Below, piece by piece: positions 34,921 to 46,640 of a DNA stretch of 64,000 nt. Position 1 is the first letter of the stretch. Every line of letters starts with the position of its first letter. The stretch is taken from contig JBITNC010000001.1 in NCBI GenBank assembly GCA_050084985.1, positions 106,888,001 through 106,952,000 on the forward strand. Reading direction: 5' to 3'. A program made the position numbers and the translations under genes. Source of the stretch: Nageia nagi (taxonomy: Eukaryota; Pinophyta). Below the pieces are notes generated by a model, which saw nothing but the letters and a program-made list of their open reading frames with translations, was not told the origin of the DNA and did not search any database.

Positions 34921-34946
34921 CAATTTGTAGAAATGCTTCCAAGCTA
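34903..34946. repeat. Perfect 15-bp inverted repeat (hairpin)
   Basis: TAGCTTGGAAGCATT at 34903-34917 is exactly complementary to AATGCTTCCAAGCTA at 34932-34946, with a 14-nt loop. The stem is longer and more GC-rich than expected by chance in this AT-rich DNA. It is not followed by a T-run and lies near no gene, so a terminator role is not implied. Confidence 0.85.
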
Positions 34947-34949
34947 TGT

Positions 34950-36170
34950 CTTATTTTTTTTTAAATATGATAACTATGCGATATTTTTAAACAATTACTT
35001 ATATCCATAAAGTGTTGGGTTAATTTTCCATTTTAAAAAATAATAAGGTGGGGTCATGGTTATATCTACTCATGTTGCTAATAGAGTAGTGGTTTATAGT
35101 TACCTCTATATGACATTAGAAGATAGTTTTGGGTGCAATACACAAAATTTTATTAGCCTCCATCATAAAAAGGGTACTTTTGGTGGTGGGCTCATAGGTG
35201 GTAGGCAAATAACCATAAAAAAACATAAAAGGTAGTGGTTTTTAACAACCCCCGAATACCATTTTTGGTCTAGTGGATTAACTTAATATGAAATTCAAGT
35301 CTAAATGAAGATAAAAATTGTTATAGATAGAAATTTTCATTTATTTTTCTAGTTGCTACTTTGTTCAATTAGACTCTTATCTTTTTAATTTTGGTTGATT
35401 TTAATGCAAGTGTTAGTTTTGACTTACCTTTTTTATGTTTCCCTATAATATGATACTAGTTAAGCATTTATCAAGATAAGGCTCAATCTTTGGTGGGTGG
35501 AACATTTAATAGGGTGTGTCAAGTAGCATCTATAAGAAGCTATCCTAAATAGATGGGAGCTACCACTTTGGTTTTAGACTCCAAGTATGGGTTAGGTCTT
35601 GGTATTTAAGTTCATGCACCCTAGATACTCCTTATGATTATGATGGACTTTAATATGATTAAGTAAATATGAATATGTATAACTTTGATAAAATTCAATT
35701 CTAATTCCTCAACAATGCTTTGCACTCACACCCAATTATTCTCTTTTCAAACTTTTTTATTTTTGTTAATCAAAGTAATGTAAAATGACAATTTTAGATG
35801 AAAGAAACAAAGAACACACAAGTCCCAATAATAAGAAAAAACTATTCTTTATGATTTAAATTTTATATCCAAAGTAATTTTCTTATGGAATCAACAACAC
35901 CCCCAAGATGAGTGCAAAGTTTTCATTAATATCAATGCAAAATGAGAGGCAAGCCTGAAAAGAAATAGTATGGACTAGATCTCTAAAGTAATTCAAATTC
36001 TTACTTGGTCACCAATGTTCCCTCCTTATCAAAGGGGTAATGATCAATAGGTTATAAGTCTCATAAATGAAAGAGATTTTAAAACTATGCCAATCACCAA
36101 GGTAAATAAAAAATAATATACAAAAATAGGTCCACACTTTCAACATGAGTGTAATCACAACCCCCTAGGT
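34950..36170. other. Non-coding AT-rich spacer
   Basis: No supported gene. I see no repeat boundary in this stretch. Confidence 0.45.
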
Positions 36171-36179
36171 GTTTATAAG

Positions 36180-36670
36180 AGGTCTACCTTCAATAAATAA
36201 AAATTTAGTTTACTATTATGAGGCATAGTTAGAGTTGCACCTAAAATAAGCTTTTCTAAGAAAGCATCATCTCTATTTTGAGGTGTAGTGCATTTGGGAC
36301 CTTTTGAAGGTGGATTTTTGCCTATCAATGAAACACAATGCACCAAGGATGTGACATAGTGCATTTAGTGGGATTAAAAGTACATTTAGGGCCATCTAGA
36401 GGATGAATTTGATGTTGTTTTTATGTTGTAGTTCATTTGGAGAAAGACATAGTATGCTTCGGGCTCCTAGGTTGAGGCATGGTAATCCTAGGTCAGGGTA
36501 TAGTACATCTAGTGTGCTAAGTGTAGGGAATAGTGTACATGGGGTAGGGATAAGGGAACCTAGTCTGAAGTGCATTTTTGAATCCAAAACATAGTTTATA
36601 GAACTCAATTTTATTTCAAGGTGTAGTACAAGTAGGATGAGGTGTAGTGGGGACTATGCTTGGTAAAAAA
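36180..36670. repeat. Degenerate GTGTAGTGCATTTGG-type repeat
   Basis: Variants of AGTGCATTTGGGAC, TAGTACATCTAGTG, AGTGTACATGGGG and GGTGTAGTACAAGTAGG recur roughly every 40-70 bp. A similar GC-richer set (ATAGTACACCTAG, TAGTGTGCTTGGG, AATGTGCTTGGG) is found at 57715-57890. The short open frames on both strands (36396-36608 and 36403-36594) are composition effects. Confidence 0.45.
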
Positions 36671-36889
36671 ATATATGAGTTCAACCTCCAAATTATTAGG
36701 TCTGATCCATACATTTCATAATAGTGTTTTGCTTATATTTCACTTAAATTTACCAATCATATCTTGAAAATGTTCAATTTCACTCATTTTTTATGGGTAA
36801 ACTTCAAAAATAAAGAAATGTAAATTTTAAGTGAAAACTTAAAAAGTTGATCAAACACCCATTCTAAGCAATAGTTGGTGCTCATGTTA

Positions 36890-37500
36890 GGTTCTCCATT
36901 TAATATACACTTAAAAAACCCAACCCTAGATTTCAAAACATACATAAGATGTTAGCACATATAAGATCTTAAATATCACACATAATTTATGATTTCCTTA
37001 ATTTGAATGACGCAAGAATATTGTAAAGGTATGTTTCAAACTTTAAATTAAGCTTTGATAATTAAGAATAGTGATAATGAAACCTAAGTGCATCTTACCA
37101 AGGTAGGAGGAACCTCCAATTTAGGCACCCTAAGGCACCTAAACAATCTTAGAGTGAGTTTCCTCACTCCAAAAGGTAATGTGAGCCTCCTATCCTCCAA
37201 TCAATGAAGATAACAAAATTAGGGATGCCTATTATGCAAAGTGTGTATGCCTAGGTTTTCTTTAAATAATTTAGAATGATGCTATATCAATTTAAGATTT
37301 ATACATACAATTATGCAATTGAACCATAATTATGATTGAAAACCTTAAATATATTTCAAACCCTACAAATGTTTAAGATCCTTAGATATAAAGGATCCAA
37401 GGATACCCATGAGGCTAATAATGCAATTACACCATAGATATATGATTCTAATGGAAAACATATGATGGATTTTTATTAATATGCTCATTATGTTTCATAG
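36890..37500. repeat. ~600-bp repeat, inverted partner of 59.93-60.52 kb
   Basis: Read on the plus strand, this segment is the reverse complement of 59.93-60.52 kb, with many matching blocks in the same order: CCATTTAATATACAC, CATACATAAGATGTTAGCAC, GTAAAGGTATGTTTCAAA, the GAGTGAGTTTCCTCACTC palindrome block, ACAATTATGCAATTGAACC, TAATTATGATTGAAAACC and AAGGATCC...GAGGCTAATAA. Similarity ends near 37500. The family is not identified. The two copies flank about 22 kb that includes the young copia element. Confidence 0.75.
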
Positions 37501-37851
37501 TCTCAAATTTATCATCATTTTATCATATCTCACCATGGGTCAAGATCATTAAATGGCATTTCCTCACATTATTTCGTAAAATGTGAGGAACAAAAGTCCA
37601 TTCAACACATTAAAATGGAAGCAATCCCCAAAAGCCTACATCATATCATCTTATTTTGATTCATTTTAAAATATAAAATCAATACATATAAAGAAAAAAA
37701 TAAAGTGCACAAAGCATAAACATATCAAAAATATGTTGTAATGATCTACACATGCATCAAATTAAAACCATCATATTCCATAAAATATCTCAAAAAGCAT
37801 AAGTCATAAACATACAAGAGCACTCATAAATGCATGCATGTAAAAAACCCA

Positions 37852-37852
37852 C

Positions 37853-37883
<31 letters not shown>

Positions 37884-37903
37884 TATATATATTATATATA
37901 TAT

Positions 37904-37960
<57 letters not shown>
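37852..37960. repeat. (AT)n microsatellite with phase slips
   Basis: About 110 bp of alternating A and T interrupted by several AATA or ATTA phase shifts, so the whole tract is nearly self-complementary. Confidence 0.95.
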
Positions 37961-38099
37961 ACATGGCCTAGGCTATCAAAAATTCATACATATAAGCTTC
38001 AAGAGTATTATAAATAAAGTTGCCTCATGACATGCATAAGCATAATATATGTTTCATCTATATCATAATATGCCTATGTCTTCTAAGCACCTTCTATCA

Positions 38100-39960
38100 T
38101 GCTATCTCAAAATTATGAGTCTTGTAGCTTTTATCATCCTCATATATGTCTAGAGGATGAAGGATATCCCTCATGTTACTTGGATACATAATTGGAGGTA
38201 CCATGGGCCCTCGATGCTATGTGTATATCCTATCCTATGGATGAGAGGTAGCATGTGAAGAAGTCACTGCATGCAAACTCCTAGACACACTATGTTACCT
38301 ATGTGATTTGCTAGGTATCTACAAGCTTAGTAGTATGTATAGAAGGGGGATTATACATCTCATAAAATTAGCCTCGTATACCACTAGCTGTTGGTATAAG
38401 TGCTCTAACCTCCTAGGTAGGTCCTTTATCCATCATCTTAGGCTAATGACTATCTAAGTCAACTCCTGCTCTCTCTAGTAAAGCTTTGGATCTCTCTAAC
38501 AACTCTCCTTCTCTCTCCAAAATATCTCTTTATCTTATTAGTGACTCTCCTACTCTCTATAATGGAGATCATGCTCTTGTTGGTGACTGTCCTGCTCTCA
38601 TTGGAAACTCTACTACTCTATGCACTAGCTCTAAGTAAGCTATCATTCTAACTCTGTATTCCTATGTGCCTCTACTCCACTAGCTAGGGGATCTCCCCCA
38701 CCTTGCTAGGGGGACCTATGTCTCTATATCACTTGTCTCTATATCACTTGTCTCTATATGATCTTACCCTCATCCTCCTCAACCTCCTTTGGATTTTGAA
38801 GTCTCCATCATGTATTATAGACTGCAATTGCATCTACATCATCTAGTAGTATCACAAACTTAGCCTCATCATCATTATCCACATGGTCATGTGTATCATG
38901 GTAATGAGTTTGGTATCTCCCATCTCTACCATTAACCTTGCTATATACCTATGGATCAAGAGGTATATTTTGAACCTACCCAAACTACCATGTCATCTTA
39001 TGGAACTCAAAACACTCAACCTTGCCTCAATGGTTCCTCATCCATCTCATTTTCTTGATGCATATAAGATGTAGCCAATCATCTATCCATGTTGGAACAC
39101 CCCTTTAAGGTCTCCAAATCATCTCTCTAGGTCTCAACTATTTGAGTACCTCTCTATAGTGTGCCACCTAGCCTCCATGAATCTAACCTCTCCTTGGCTT
39201 ATGGTGGTGTCCCTAGTGCATCATATAAGGTATGTCACTACTCATCTTGTCAAATACCAATGTATCCTCAACTTGAATATCAAAAGGAAGTATTATGGAT
39301 CATTCCACTACACTATGTTCCCATCCCCATACTTGTAAGAATAGAGAACAACCTATCCCTATAATTACCATCTCCCATAGCTCATGATAGAACTAATCTA
39401 GAAAAGTTGAACCTTAGGAAAACATTATGGTGTCCTCCCTTATCTCATGAAGAACCTATCATATCTTTCAAGGAAATCAATACCTATAAGCAGTTAACAA
39501 GATGAACCTTAATATAAAAATCATCATGAAGTAGATCATTTGAGTAATGAGTTCATATCTGTATATGTGCTCATAGTTGAAGCCACCTGATCCCATCCTA
39601 GGTGGTGATAGTGTTGACCCACTATTCATATCGCTTCCACCTCCTATCCAACCTCATCTAATAGTTTGATGATTAGGTTACCCTCAATCAAAATTCACAT
39701 AATCCTCCAAATATCCTATAGATTCATCATATATTCATCAATTGAGAAATGGGAAGTGTTAGTGGTTTGATCCAACCTCTGTCAAAAGGCTATAACATAG
39801 ACAAAGCTAACTGCTACCTTGTGTATCATACTAGTATAGCCCAAGACCACATTGTGCAACCACATCCACCCTATCATTAACATGTCTAGTTGGAGCTTAA
39901 TCCATAGATTAGAAAAGTGATATCGCATAAATAATATCTCATTAGGCTATTTCAAAAAGT
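38100..39960 (-). pseudogene. Unidentified decayed reading frame
   Basis: This stretch is pyrimidine-rich on the plus strand and hence purine-rich on the minus strand, as coding strands in this window are. Between about 39860 and 39600 one minus-strand frame runs for some 85 codons, interrupted only by TGA and TAG codons at places compatible with former CGA, TGG or CAG codons (readable pieces: NTSHFSIDEYMMNL, ILIEGNLIIKLLDEVG). I do not recognise a family. Below 39.4 kb the frame becomes hard to follow. 38720-38760 holds a short CTCTATATCACTTGT duplication. It could be gag or another retrotransposon protein. Confidence 0.35.
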
Positions 39961-40880
39961 AATATGTATTAGCAATGTATTATTATGTTAAAAAACACCT
40001 TTTGCAAAATCATATAAACTTTGATTCAAATTTGTAAAAGTTGGTATGTCCTCTTTGTTGTGCCTTCATCTTTTTGTTATGTTCACTTTGAGTGTGATGT
40101 CATGATGTGAGTCTCTCATTGTATTCTTTCCAATTGATTTGTCTCTCCCAAGTACATTCACTTTGTCTAAACCAAATAAATTAACTTTATAAAAAAAGTA
40201 TATGATTCACTTGTAGCATAATACATTACAATTTATACTAGGGAAACAAGCATCTAGCATCAAATACTAACAAAATTTTAATTTTAAAACATTAAAAGAC
40301 TTAATCATGTGTCAAAATGTTTAAATAATTACATTTCTTTATGTTCAAGCAAAATTGCAAGCTTAACAATTTCTCAATTTATTATTATTTTTTGTATTAG
40401 AACTAGTGGGTAAATTTGATATTAATTAAAAAAATGAAAATCAAGCTTTAGAAGGACCTTAGACACCTTTTAAAACATTATAAAAATAGAGATTATTTCC
40501 TCTATCATAGATAAATGAAGTAAAGTAAATATCCATGAGGTACAAACCATACAAAATAAATACATAATAAGGGATAATTATTGATGTGTAGATGTACACA
40601 TTGTATTATCCTTCCTTAAATTAGAATGTATCAAAATGAAGCACTGTGTGTATACTATATCTATCTGGTTACTAAAGAAAGTATAACTAAAATCATACAT
40701 CATAGAAATATTTGTTCCATCATGATTGTCTCTTAAAAGCATAAGAAAATAAGCTTGATCCCAATTGTTCATAGTCTTCATGAAACAAAGAAAATAAGAC
40801 TACCCCTAATTTGTTTCCTTGGTTAGAGGTTTCATCTTCTAAAGAGGGTTGACCTTAGAGTAAAAGGCCAGATTATATTA
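39961..40880. other. AT-rich spacer
   Basis: No supported gene. 40578-40781 is an isolated open frame (minus) without recognisable similarity. Confidence 0.45.
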
Positions 40881-40899
40881 TGGCTAAGTTGATGCTCAA

Positions 40900-42590
40900 G
40901 TCTCATAAAATTGATCATGCTAGTAATTTTGAAGGTTGACTTCCTCTGGATAAAAGAAGTCCTCATCCCATTCCATCTTTAGCTTCTAATGATTGAAATT
41001 GTAAAAGTTTTTGTAGATATTCCTCTAGGTTTTTGCTTTTTTTATCCTACAATATCTCTGAGCTTCATGTTCATACATATGGTTAAAAATAGGTATGATT
41101 TCAAAAATCACACTAGGATTCCCTTGATATCTTTTAGCTTCAAGTAACATTATATTGTGAAGATGAATGTTTTAAGACATACAGATGGGATGAAGTTTGT
41201 GTTTTCTACATTTGGTATGACTAGAACACCTTCTAATAATAGAAAAAATAACAATTTGAATATTGAGGGGGTCTTGTTCTATTGGTTGATAAGGAGAATG
41301 GGGAAGGGGGTCAATAGTGACACTGGTGGCTTGAGGAGTCTCATAGTTCCAATGCTAAAAGACTAGCTCTAGGATAGTAAACATAGTCTCCTTGTCTAAT
41401 TATCAAGCAAAGTGATTTTTTTTTCCTTCTTTCTTCCATAAGTGAATTTGAACATTGAACTAGGCATATATTTAACATTACTAAAAGGATTCTTGATTTT
41501 GACATAATTTTTAGTGACTTAAGAAGAATTACTCTCCTCCTTGGTAGGACTATCAGAAATATGAATGGTTTCATGGGTCATCTTACCTTTTGCTTTCTCT
41601 AATTGAGATATAGACCTCATCCTTCTCCTCAAAGGTACATAAAACTCTTCTTCTTTGTTAAGAACATCATCTCCAAGGTATATGTTATTTTCCTCACAAG
41701 GGCTTTCTTGCACCTTCTAGTCCTCCAAATCTTCCATAATAATATATTTATTCTAATCAGTAGCTCTTCTTTGCCTTTTAAACTGAATGGGGGCTTCTTT
41801 ATATTCCTCCTCTACTTCAACTAGATTTAGCTCTTGCATGTCCTATGTACTCCCCTTAACATTTTTTATTATTTCCTATAATGTCATTTTGTCTTCAACC
41901 CTCGTAACATTCTTATGTAGCTTCCTTGAATGAGCATGTCTATCCCTTAGATGGTGCTACCCCTATACATGGTTTTTGAGGTGATGTTGGTAAACCATAA
42001 GCATGACTACCTAGTGGAGGGGTATTTCATTTGGTTTGAACCTACACTTTTTTACTAACATCATCATAGAAAATTGAACAAATTGTACAAAATTAATAGG
42101 TTCTCTAAGAGATTAAAATGGTTCATCAAAATGATGTGGGAACTATATACTTTTATGTGTCTCATGTACAAAGTGATAAATTTCATAAAAATCTTGCATA
42201 GTTTGTACCATAGTTAAGTCAAACTTTTCCTATAAAAACTCATCCTATATTGCTCCAAATGAGTTTTCCCACCTTCAAATTGGGGATGCTTGTAGCTTCA
42301 GCAATTGCTGATTCAATGAAATGTATTTCCTTTCCATAAATATGGTACATCCCATTTTCCCAAGTGTTTACAACATAATCCTCTAACTTCCTATCACTTC
42401 TAACTTTGCATTCCTTAATAAATCTAGCTAATTCACCTCTAAAAATACTGCTCCACACATTAGGGTCTTTTTTGGCCTTATCAAGATTGTTGGGCTCAAT
42501 AAAAACCAATGCCCCTCGAAACTAGTCTATTCCACTAGTTTTTCCACTCGAGTGATAGATTTTTATCAGTAATAAGAATTTTAATTATCT
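40900..42590 (-). pseudogene. Long decayed ORF, possible plant mobile-type protein
   Basis: A single protein can be followed on the minus strand from about 42580 down to about 40.9 kb with scattered stops. The N-terminal part is open at 42240-42509, and its first codon there is TTG (Leu), not ATG. It reads VFIEPNNLDKAKKDPNVW, FRGELARFIKECKVRSDRKL, then GMYHIYGKEIHFIESAIAEA and SIPN. The pattern of a short strand, ..V.FS..AI.E..G.P, loosely recalls plant mobile-domain or Transposase_32-type proteins of plant transposons. A middle part follows (TMQDFYEIYHFVHETHKSI, EPINFVQFVQFSMMMLVKKC), then an acidic/basic tail (FYVPLRRRMRSISQLEKAKG). I do not recognise the gene; a relic of a mobile element is my best guess. 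Confidence 0.45.
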
Positions 42591-43007
42591 CATACATAGT
42601 GTTGTAATAAGTATGAAAGGTGGAATGATATTGCTATCTTCTCAAATCTATTAACATGGTCTTATCATTGGATGATCTTCTCATGATATGCACAGGGCAC
42701 CTATCATACGATCCATCCACATCACATTCCTCTCTTTATTTTTTTGATAATGTTTAATCATTTAAAAAAAAATGTAAAGTTTAATAATACTTCTTTCTCC
42801 TTGAAGTACACCCTCATATTTTCAACCAATCTAAGGATTATAATTTTGGTAACCTCCTATTCTTCGATTTCCTTGTTTTCAAATATTTGACTATTCCTTT
42901 TCTTCCAAACCAGCCACCACATATAGCCAAGAACCATGGTACAAAATTTCTTATGCCCCTTGGTTTTATCCCATGGTATCCATTGTTTTATATATTTTCT
43001 AACATCT

Positions 43008-43193
43008 TTAGGTAAAATCCATTGTATCTTCATCCTTTTTGCATATCATACTCCAAACATTCATTATATACTCATAATGCAGGAATATATGCTCAATATC
43101 TTCTTCTTTTTTACACAACAAGCATCTATTGACCATACTAAAATCTCTTATTTGTAAATTAGTTATGGTTAATAGTCTCTTTCTTGCAACCAA
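43008..43193 (-). pseudogene. L1 zf-RVT domain fragment
   Basis: The frame reads RKRLLTITNLQIRDF, then CLLCKKEEDIEHIFLHYEYI, then VWSMICKK. This is the CxxC...E...H.F..C pattern of the zinc-binding region at the C-terminus of plant L1 reverse transcriptases, with the last Cys replaced by Tyr. No translation start applies here. Confidence 0.85.
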
Positions 43194-43505
43194 CCATAAA
43201 AAAAAGTAATTCTAGGCGTTAGTTTGGATTTCCAAATATTATTCCCATATTTTGTTCCCTTCACTTTTTGTGGTAGTATTTCTTAAAATTATAACTTCCT
43301 CTTTCACCCTATATTGTCCATTAGGCCTTGGTTTTCACATAGGTTTCCCTTCCTGGTCCTTGAGCTTTATCTTAGACTTGTTTAGTTCCTTCTGTAGTTG
43401 TTGTAGTTGATTCACAATTTTGCCTTTGGTTAGTTTATGGATCTTCCATGTTTTGGATTCCTTATTAAAATATTGATCAATTATACTTCCCTAATGCTTC
43501 AAAGC

Positions 43506-43691
43506 CTAGATAGATCCTTGTTTAAATTCTTTTATTCTAATAAGTGGTTCCTCCTTCAACCAAGCATCTTCCCACATGTATATGTCCTTCCCATTTCCTA
43601 GTTCCCATATCATTGATTTTTGGATCTTTGGGGTGACTATTATTATACCATTCCAAAAAGGTGTTCCATATGATGGATTTTGATTTTTCAA
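43506..43691 (-). pseudogene. L1 post-RT region fragment
   Basis: PFWNGIIIVTPKIQKSMIWELGN followed by MWEDAWLKEEPLIR corresponds to the W...LGNG..I..W.D.W....PL block found between RT and zf-RVT in plant L1 ORF2. It lies in the expected place between 43.2 and 43.8 kb. Confidence 0.8.
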
Positions 43692-44393
43692 AATACAATT
43701 TTAGTCCATTATATATTTTTCCTTACATGTGTGAACCCATTCCTTTTTTTCATTGTGTGCTATCTACCAAACTAATTTTTCCCTTCAGGCTTGACTCGCT
43801 TCATTTTCCTTAAGCCCAATCCTCCTTGATTCTTTTCCATGCAAACAAAATCCCATCTTACAAGGGTAATTATTTTTTTGAATCTCCTAACCATAAAAAA
43901 TGGCTGCAAATGTTTTCTATCTTATCATTGTTATTTATGGGTAATTTGAAACCATCACACTATATATGGGCATACTTTAGATCATCAATTTAATGAGGAC
44001 TAGTTTACTTGCATAGCTTAGACATTTTTCCTTCTAGCCTATTAGTTTGTTTTGGATTTTTTGCAAAAGTGCATCCCAATAACAAGATTTAAGTCTTCCA
44101 ACAAATAGAAAGCATTCCTAAGTATTTATTTGGTAGTTCATCAATATTAGATCCCTAAATCTCAGTTATGCTCTTATTACTTTCTTCTGAGCAGTTCAAG
44201 AAATAAATTTTGATTTTCTAAAAATTTGTCTTTTGGTGTGATGCTTTTTCATTCATGCTCAAAATTTATACATATATTATCTATCTAGCTTTGACAAAGC
44301 CATATTGCTCCATGGATATGATTTGAGTTATTATTAGATTTATTCTTTTTGCCATAATTTTGGTGATGATTTTATATACAACATTACACAAGC

Positions 44394-44609
44394 TTATAGG
44401 TCTATAGTATTGAAATCCTTTGCTTCTTGTGTCTTTAGGATTAAGGTGATGAAAGTGTTATTCCATTTTTTTAAAATTTTTCCTTTTTTAAAGAATTCTT
44501 TTATAGTATACCACATGTCCTTCCCCACAATTTTCCAATTCTTTTGGAAAAAACTCTCTTGAAAACCATTTGTTCTAGGAGCTTTATTAGCTTCCATTAG
44601 AAAGAGCAC
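44394..44609 (-). pseudogene. L1 reverse transcriptase N-terminal fragment
   Basis: LFLMEANKAPRTNGFQESFF and WKIVGKDMWYTIKEFFKKGK match the RT entry of plant L1s (family KAPGPDGF...FF...W.IVG.D...). ILKKWNNTFITLILKTQEAKD matches the N.T.I.LIPK block. The active-site FADD block would lie below 44.3 kb but is not cleanly readable. Confidence 0.88.
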
Positions 44610-45212
44610 CTGTTTGACTTCTTTTTCAGTAGTTTTTTGCTATAGCATTTTGTTTTGTTACTCTATTATAACTTTTGGTATATTTTTAGTAATTTTCCTC
44701 TTGGTTATATTATTATTTCTTTCATCCATTGTCAATATAACTTTATAAAATCCCTCTACTTATTGTTTTATTTCCTTTTCTTTTGAGGTTAGAACTCCAT
44801 CTATTCTTTTGATCTCATTGATCCTATTATAACTTATTCTTATAGTAGTGATTCTAAAGAACTTTGTGTTTTTGTCCCCTTCCTTCAACCAAGTCATTTT
44901 AAATTTTTGTCTCCAAAGTTATTCCTCTTGAGAGACTATATTATAGAACTCTGTAAGAAGTAATTTCTCTTCCTTGTCAAGCTCATTGGTTCTTCCTGTA
45001 ATCAAAATTTCATTCTCTATTCTTTCTAATTTTCTTTCATTTGATTCTTTTTGAGATGCACATTTTTGAAGACTTTTCTATTCCAAATCTTCAAGTTTCT
45101 TTTGACTTCATCAAGTTTTTTAGCTAACATGTACATGGTTGTTCCATCAATCTTTATCTTCCACCATTCGGTAAGCCTATCTTTGAAGTCTAGATAAGTT
45201 ATCCACATATTT

Positions 45213-45511
45213 TCAAATCTGAATGGGGAATTTTTCTTTATTATTTTTTTTTAGCTTGAGTTCAATTTGTCTATAATCTGATGAGATTCTTGATAGAGAA
45301 TTTATAATGGTATTGGGGTAATTATCCATCCAATCTTGGGTAACTGCTATTTTGTCTAATCTTCTTTGTATAAACCCCATCCCAATCCATCTATTTGACC
45401 AAGTATATCTATTCCCTATTAAATTTAGATCAATCAAAGCATTATTATCATGAAAATTCTTGAAATCCTTCATGTTAGTATTCATATCCAATCTACCACT
45501 ATATTTATCTT
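45213..45511 (-). pseudogene. L1 endonuclease C-terminal part, interrupted by copia
   Basis: The open frame on the minus strand contains FKNFHDNNALIDLNLIGNRY, TWSNRWIG, IQRRLDKIAVTQDW and a SRISSDYRQIEL block, which is the C-terminal half of the plant L1 endonuclease (L.DL...G...TW.N......I..RLDR, final S.H block with His here replaced by Tyr, DYR for DHR/DHC). The open frame continues into LTR sequence up to 45572, but the real L1 boundary is 45511. The N-terminal half is at 55043-55490, in phase across the insertion. Confidence 0.9.
45507..45511. repeat. Target-site duplication ATCTT, left copy
   Basis: ATCTT precedes the left LTR and is repeated at 55043-55047 just after the right LTR. 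Five base pairs is the usual copia integrase spacing. Confidence 0.9.
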
Positions 45512-45734
45512 TGTTGTTCTTCGAGTGACACTGAGAGGGGGGGGGTGAATCAGTGTATATAAAAATTATCACTATCCAATCTTCTTTAATAATGATAGAT
45601 TAAAAGCTAGAGAAAATGAGCAAGCACACCAGTACATCACACAACACCAGATGTAACGAGGTTCACCAGTTTGGCTACATCCCCAAAAATGACTGCTTGG
45701 ACACCAATCCAAATCCAGCCATTAAAGAAAGCTT

Positions 45735-45935
45735 ACAGATTCACAGCACCAACTGTGAAGGGTAGCACCAACTACCACCTTGAGAATAGCAGCACCTACT
45801 GCTTGGAGCACCAACTCCAGCTCTCAAATCCACTCCAGCTCTCAAATCCACAGCACCAACTGTGAAGGGTAGCACCAACTACCACTTTAGAATTAGCAGC
45901 ACCGACTGCTTGGAGCACCAACTCCAGCTATCAAG
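45735..45935. repeat. CAGCACCAACTGTGAAGGG repeat in U5
   Basis: The phrase CAGCACCAACTGTGAAGGGTA followed by GCACCAACTACCAC occurs at about 45747 and again at about 45850, each with a following AGCAGCACC.ACTGCTTGGAG block. This makes a diverged duplication of about 100 bp. The same is in the other LTR at about 53187-53370. Confidence 0.8.
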
Positions 45936-46244
45936 CATCAACTTGATAGAACATTCAAATGGAGAAAAGATTCTGTTCTAGAAGACCCTCAATGGTCTAG
46001 CTCTAATGCTCACTTCATACACTTCGGATATTTCACTTTACACACAGCACTTGCTTCCACTCACTTCTCTGCTCATCACACTCATGCAATTACCTGCGTT
46101 TGCATACTTTACTTCACGCACTTCTCATCACACACTCCGCACACACTTTGCCTCTTTTCACACTTTTCATCCCACACATTTTACACCTAGAAACCAACTC
46201 TTATATCTGCATGTCCCACTACTTGCTTCACTTATTCCTTTAGC

Positions 46245-46640
46245 TGTAAACTCTCAGCTACTACTCTCCTCGAGCTATGCACTCATGACTTCTTCTATCC
46301 TTGAGCTGTGCACTCATTACTTCTTCTCTCCTCAAGCTGTGCAATCTCAACTACTGCTTTTCTCGAGCTGTGCACATCATAACTTCCTTTCTCCTCGAGC
46401 TGTGCAATCATAACTTGCATTGTCCTCCAGCTGTGCAATCTCAGCTACTTCTCTCCTCGAGCTGTGCACTCATTACTTCTTCTCTCCTCAAGCTGTGCAA
46501 TCTCAACTACTGCTTTTCTCGAGCTGTGCACTCATAACTTCCTTTCTCCTCGAGCTGTGCAATCATAACTTGCATTGTCCTCCAGCTGTGTAATCTCAGC
46601 TACTTCTCTCCTCAAGCTGTGCACTCATTACTTCTTGCCA
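46245..46640. repeat. 31-bp / 155-bp higher-order tandem array (left LTR)
   Basis: Each unit carries CTCGAGCTGTGCA or a variant (CTCAAGCTGTGCA, CTCCAGCTGTGCA) and is about 31 bp. Five variants make a higher-order unit of 155 bp; for example, CATTGTCCTCCAGCTGTG occurs at 46418 and 46573. The open frames across it (46006-46413, 46301-46537) reflect the periodicity and are not genes. It lies in the transcribed R/U5 part of the LTR. Confidence 0.9.

Larger units (their letters stand above)
42600..45511 (-). mobile_element. L1-type LINE, 3' part (endonuclease end, RT, zf-RVT)
   Basis: This is the downstream portion of the L1 that the copia element at 45512-55042 has split. On the minus strand, high to low: endonuclease C-terminal part (45213-45511), linker (45026-45208), reverse transcriptase (about 43.8-44.7 kb), the region after RT (43506-43691) and the terminal zf-RVT domain (43008-43193). 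The 3' end lies somewhere around 42.6-42.9 kb; no poly(A) stands out. Stops and shifts break each domain, but it is less decayed than the L1 pieces at 5.7 and 23.8 kb. Confidence 0.88.

Noticed and set aside
34903-34946. Rho-independent-style terminator
   Set aside because: The hairpin has no T-run and no gene upstream, and the window is plant nuclear DNA, where such terminators do not apply.
42240-42509. Start codon at 42509 as a real translation start
   Set aside because: The triplet there is TTG, not ATG, and similar-looking sequence continues upstream; it is only the edge of an open frame.
45213-45572. Treating the whole open frame as one L1 protein piece
   Set aside because: Codons above 45511 belong to the copia LTR. 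The TSD and LTR terminus show the join, so the N-terminal part is a chance fusion.
46006-46537. Overlapping open frames with Leu/Ser/Cys-rich repeats in the left LTR (and 53449-54155 in the right LTR)
   Set aside because: They run across the 31-bp tandem array on the strand opposite to the element's genes. They exist because the array period and composition avoid stops, and both LTRs carry them equally.
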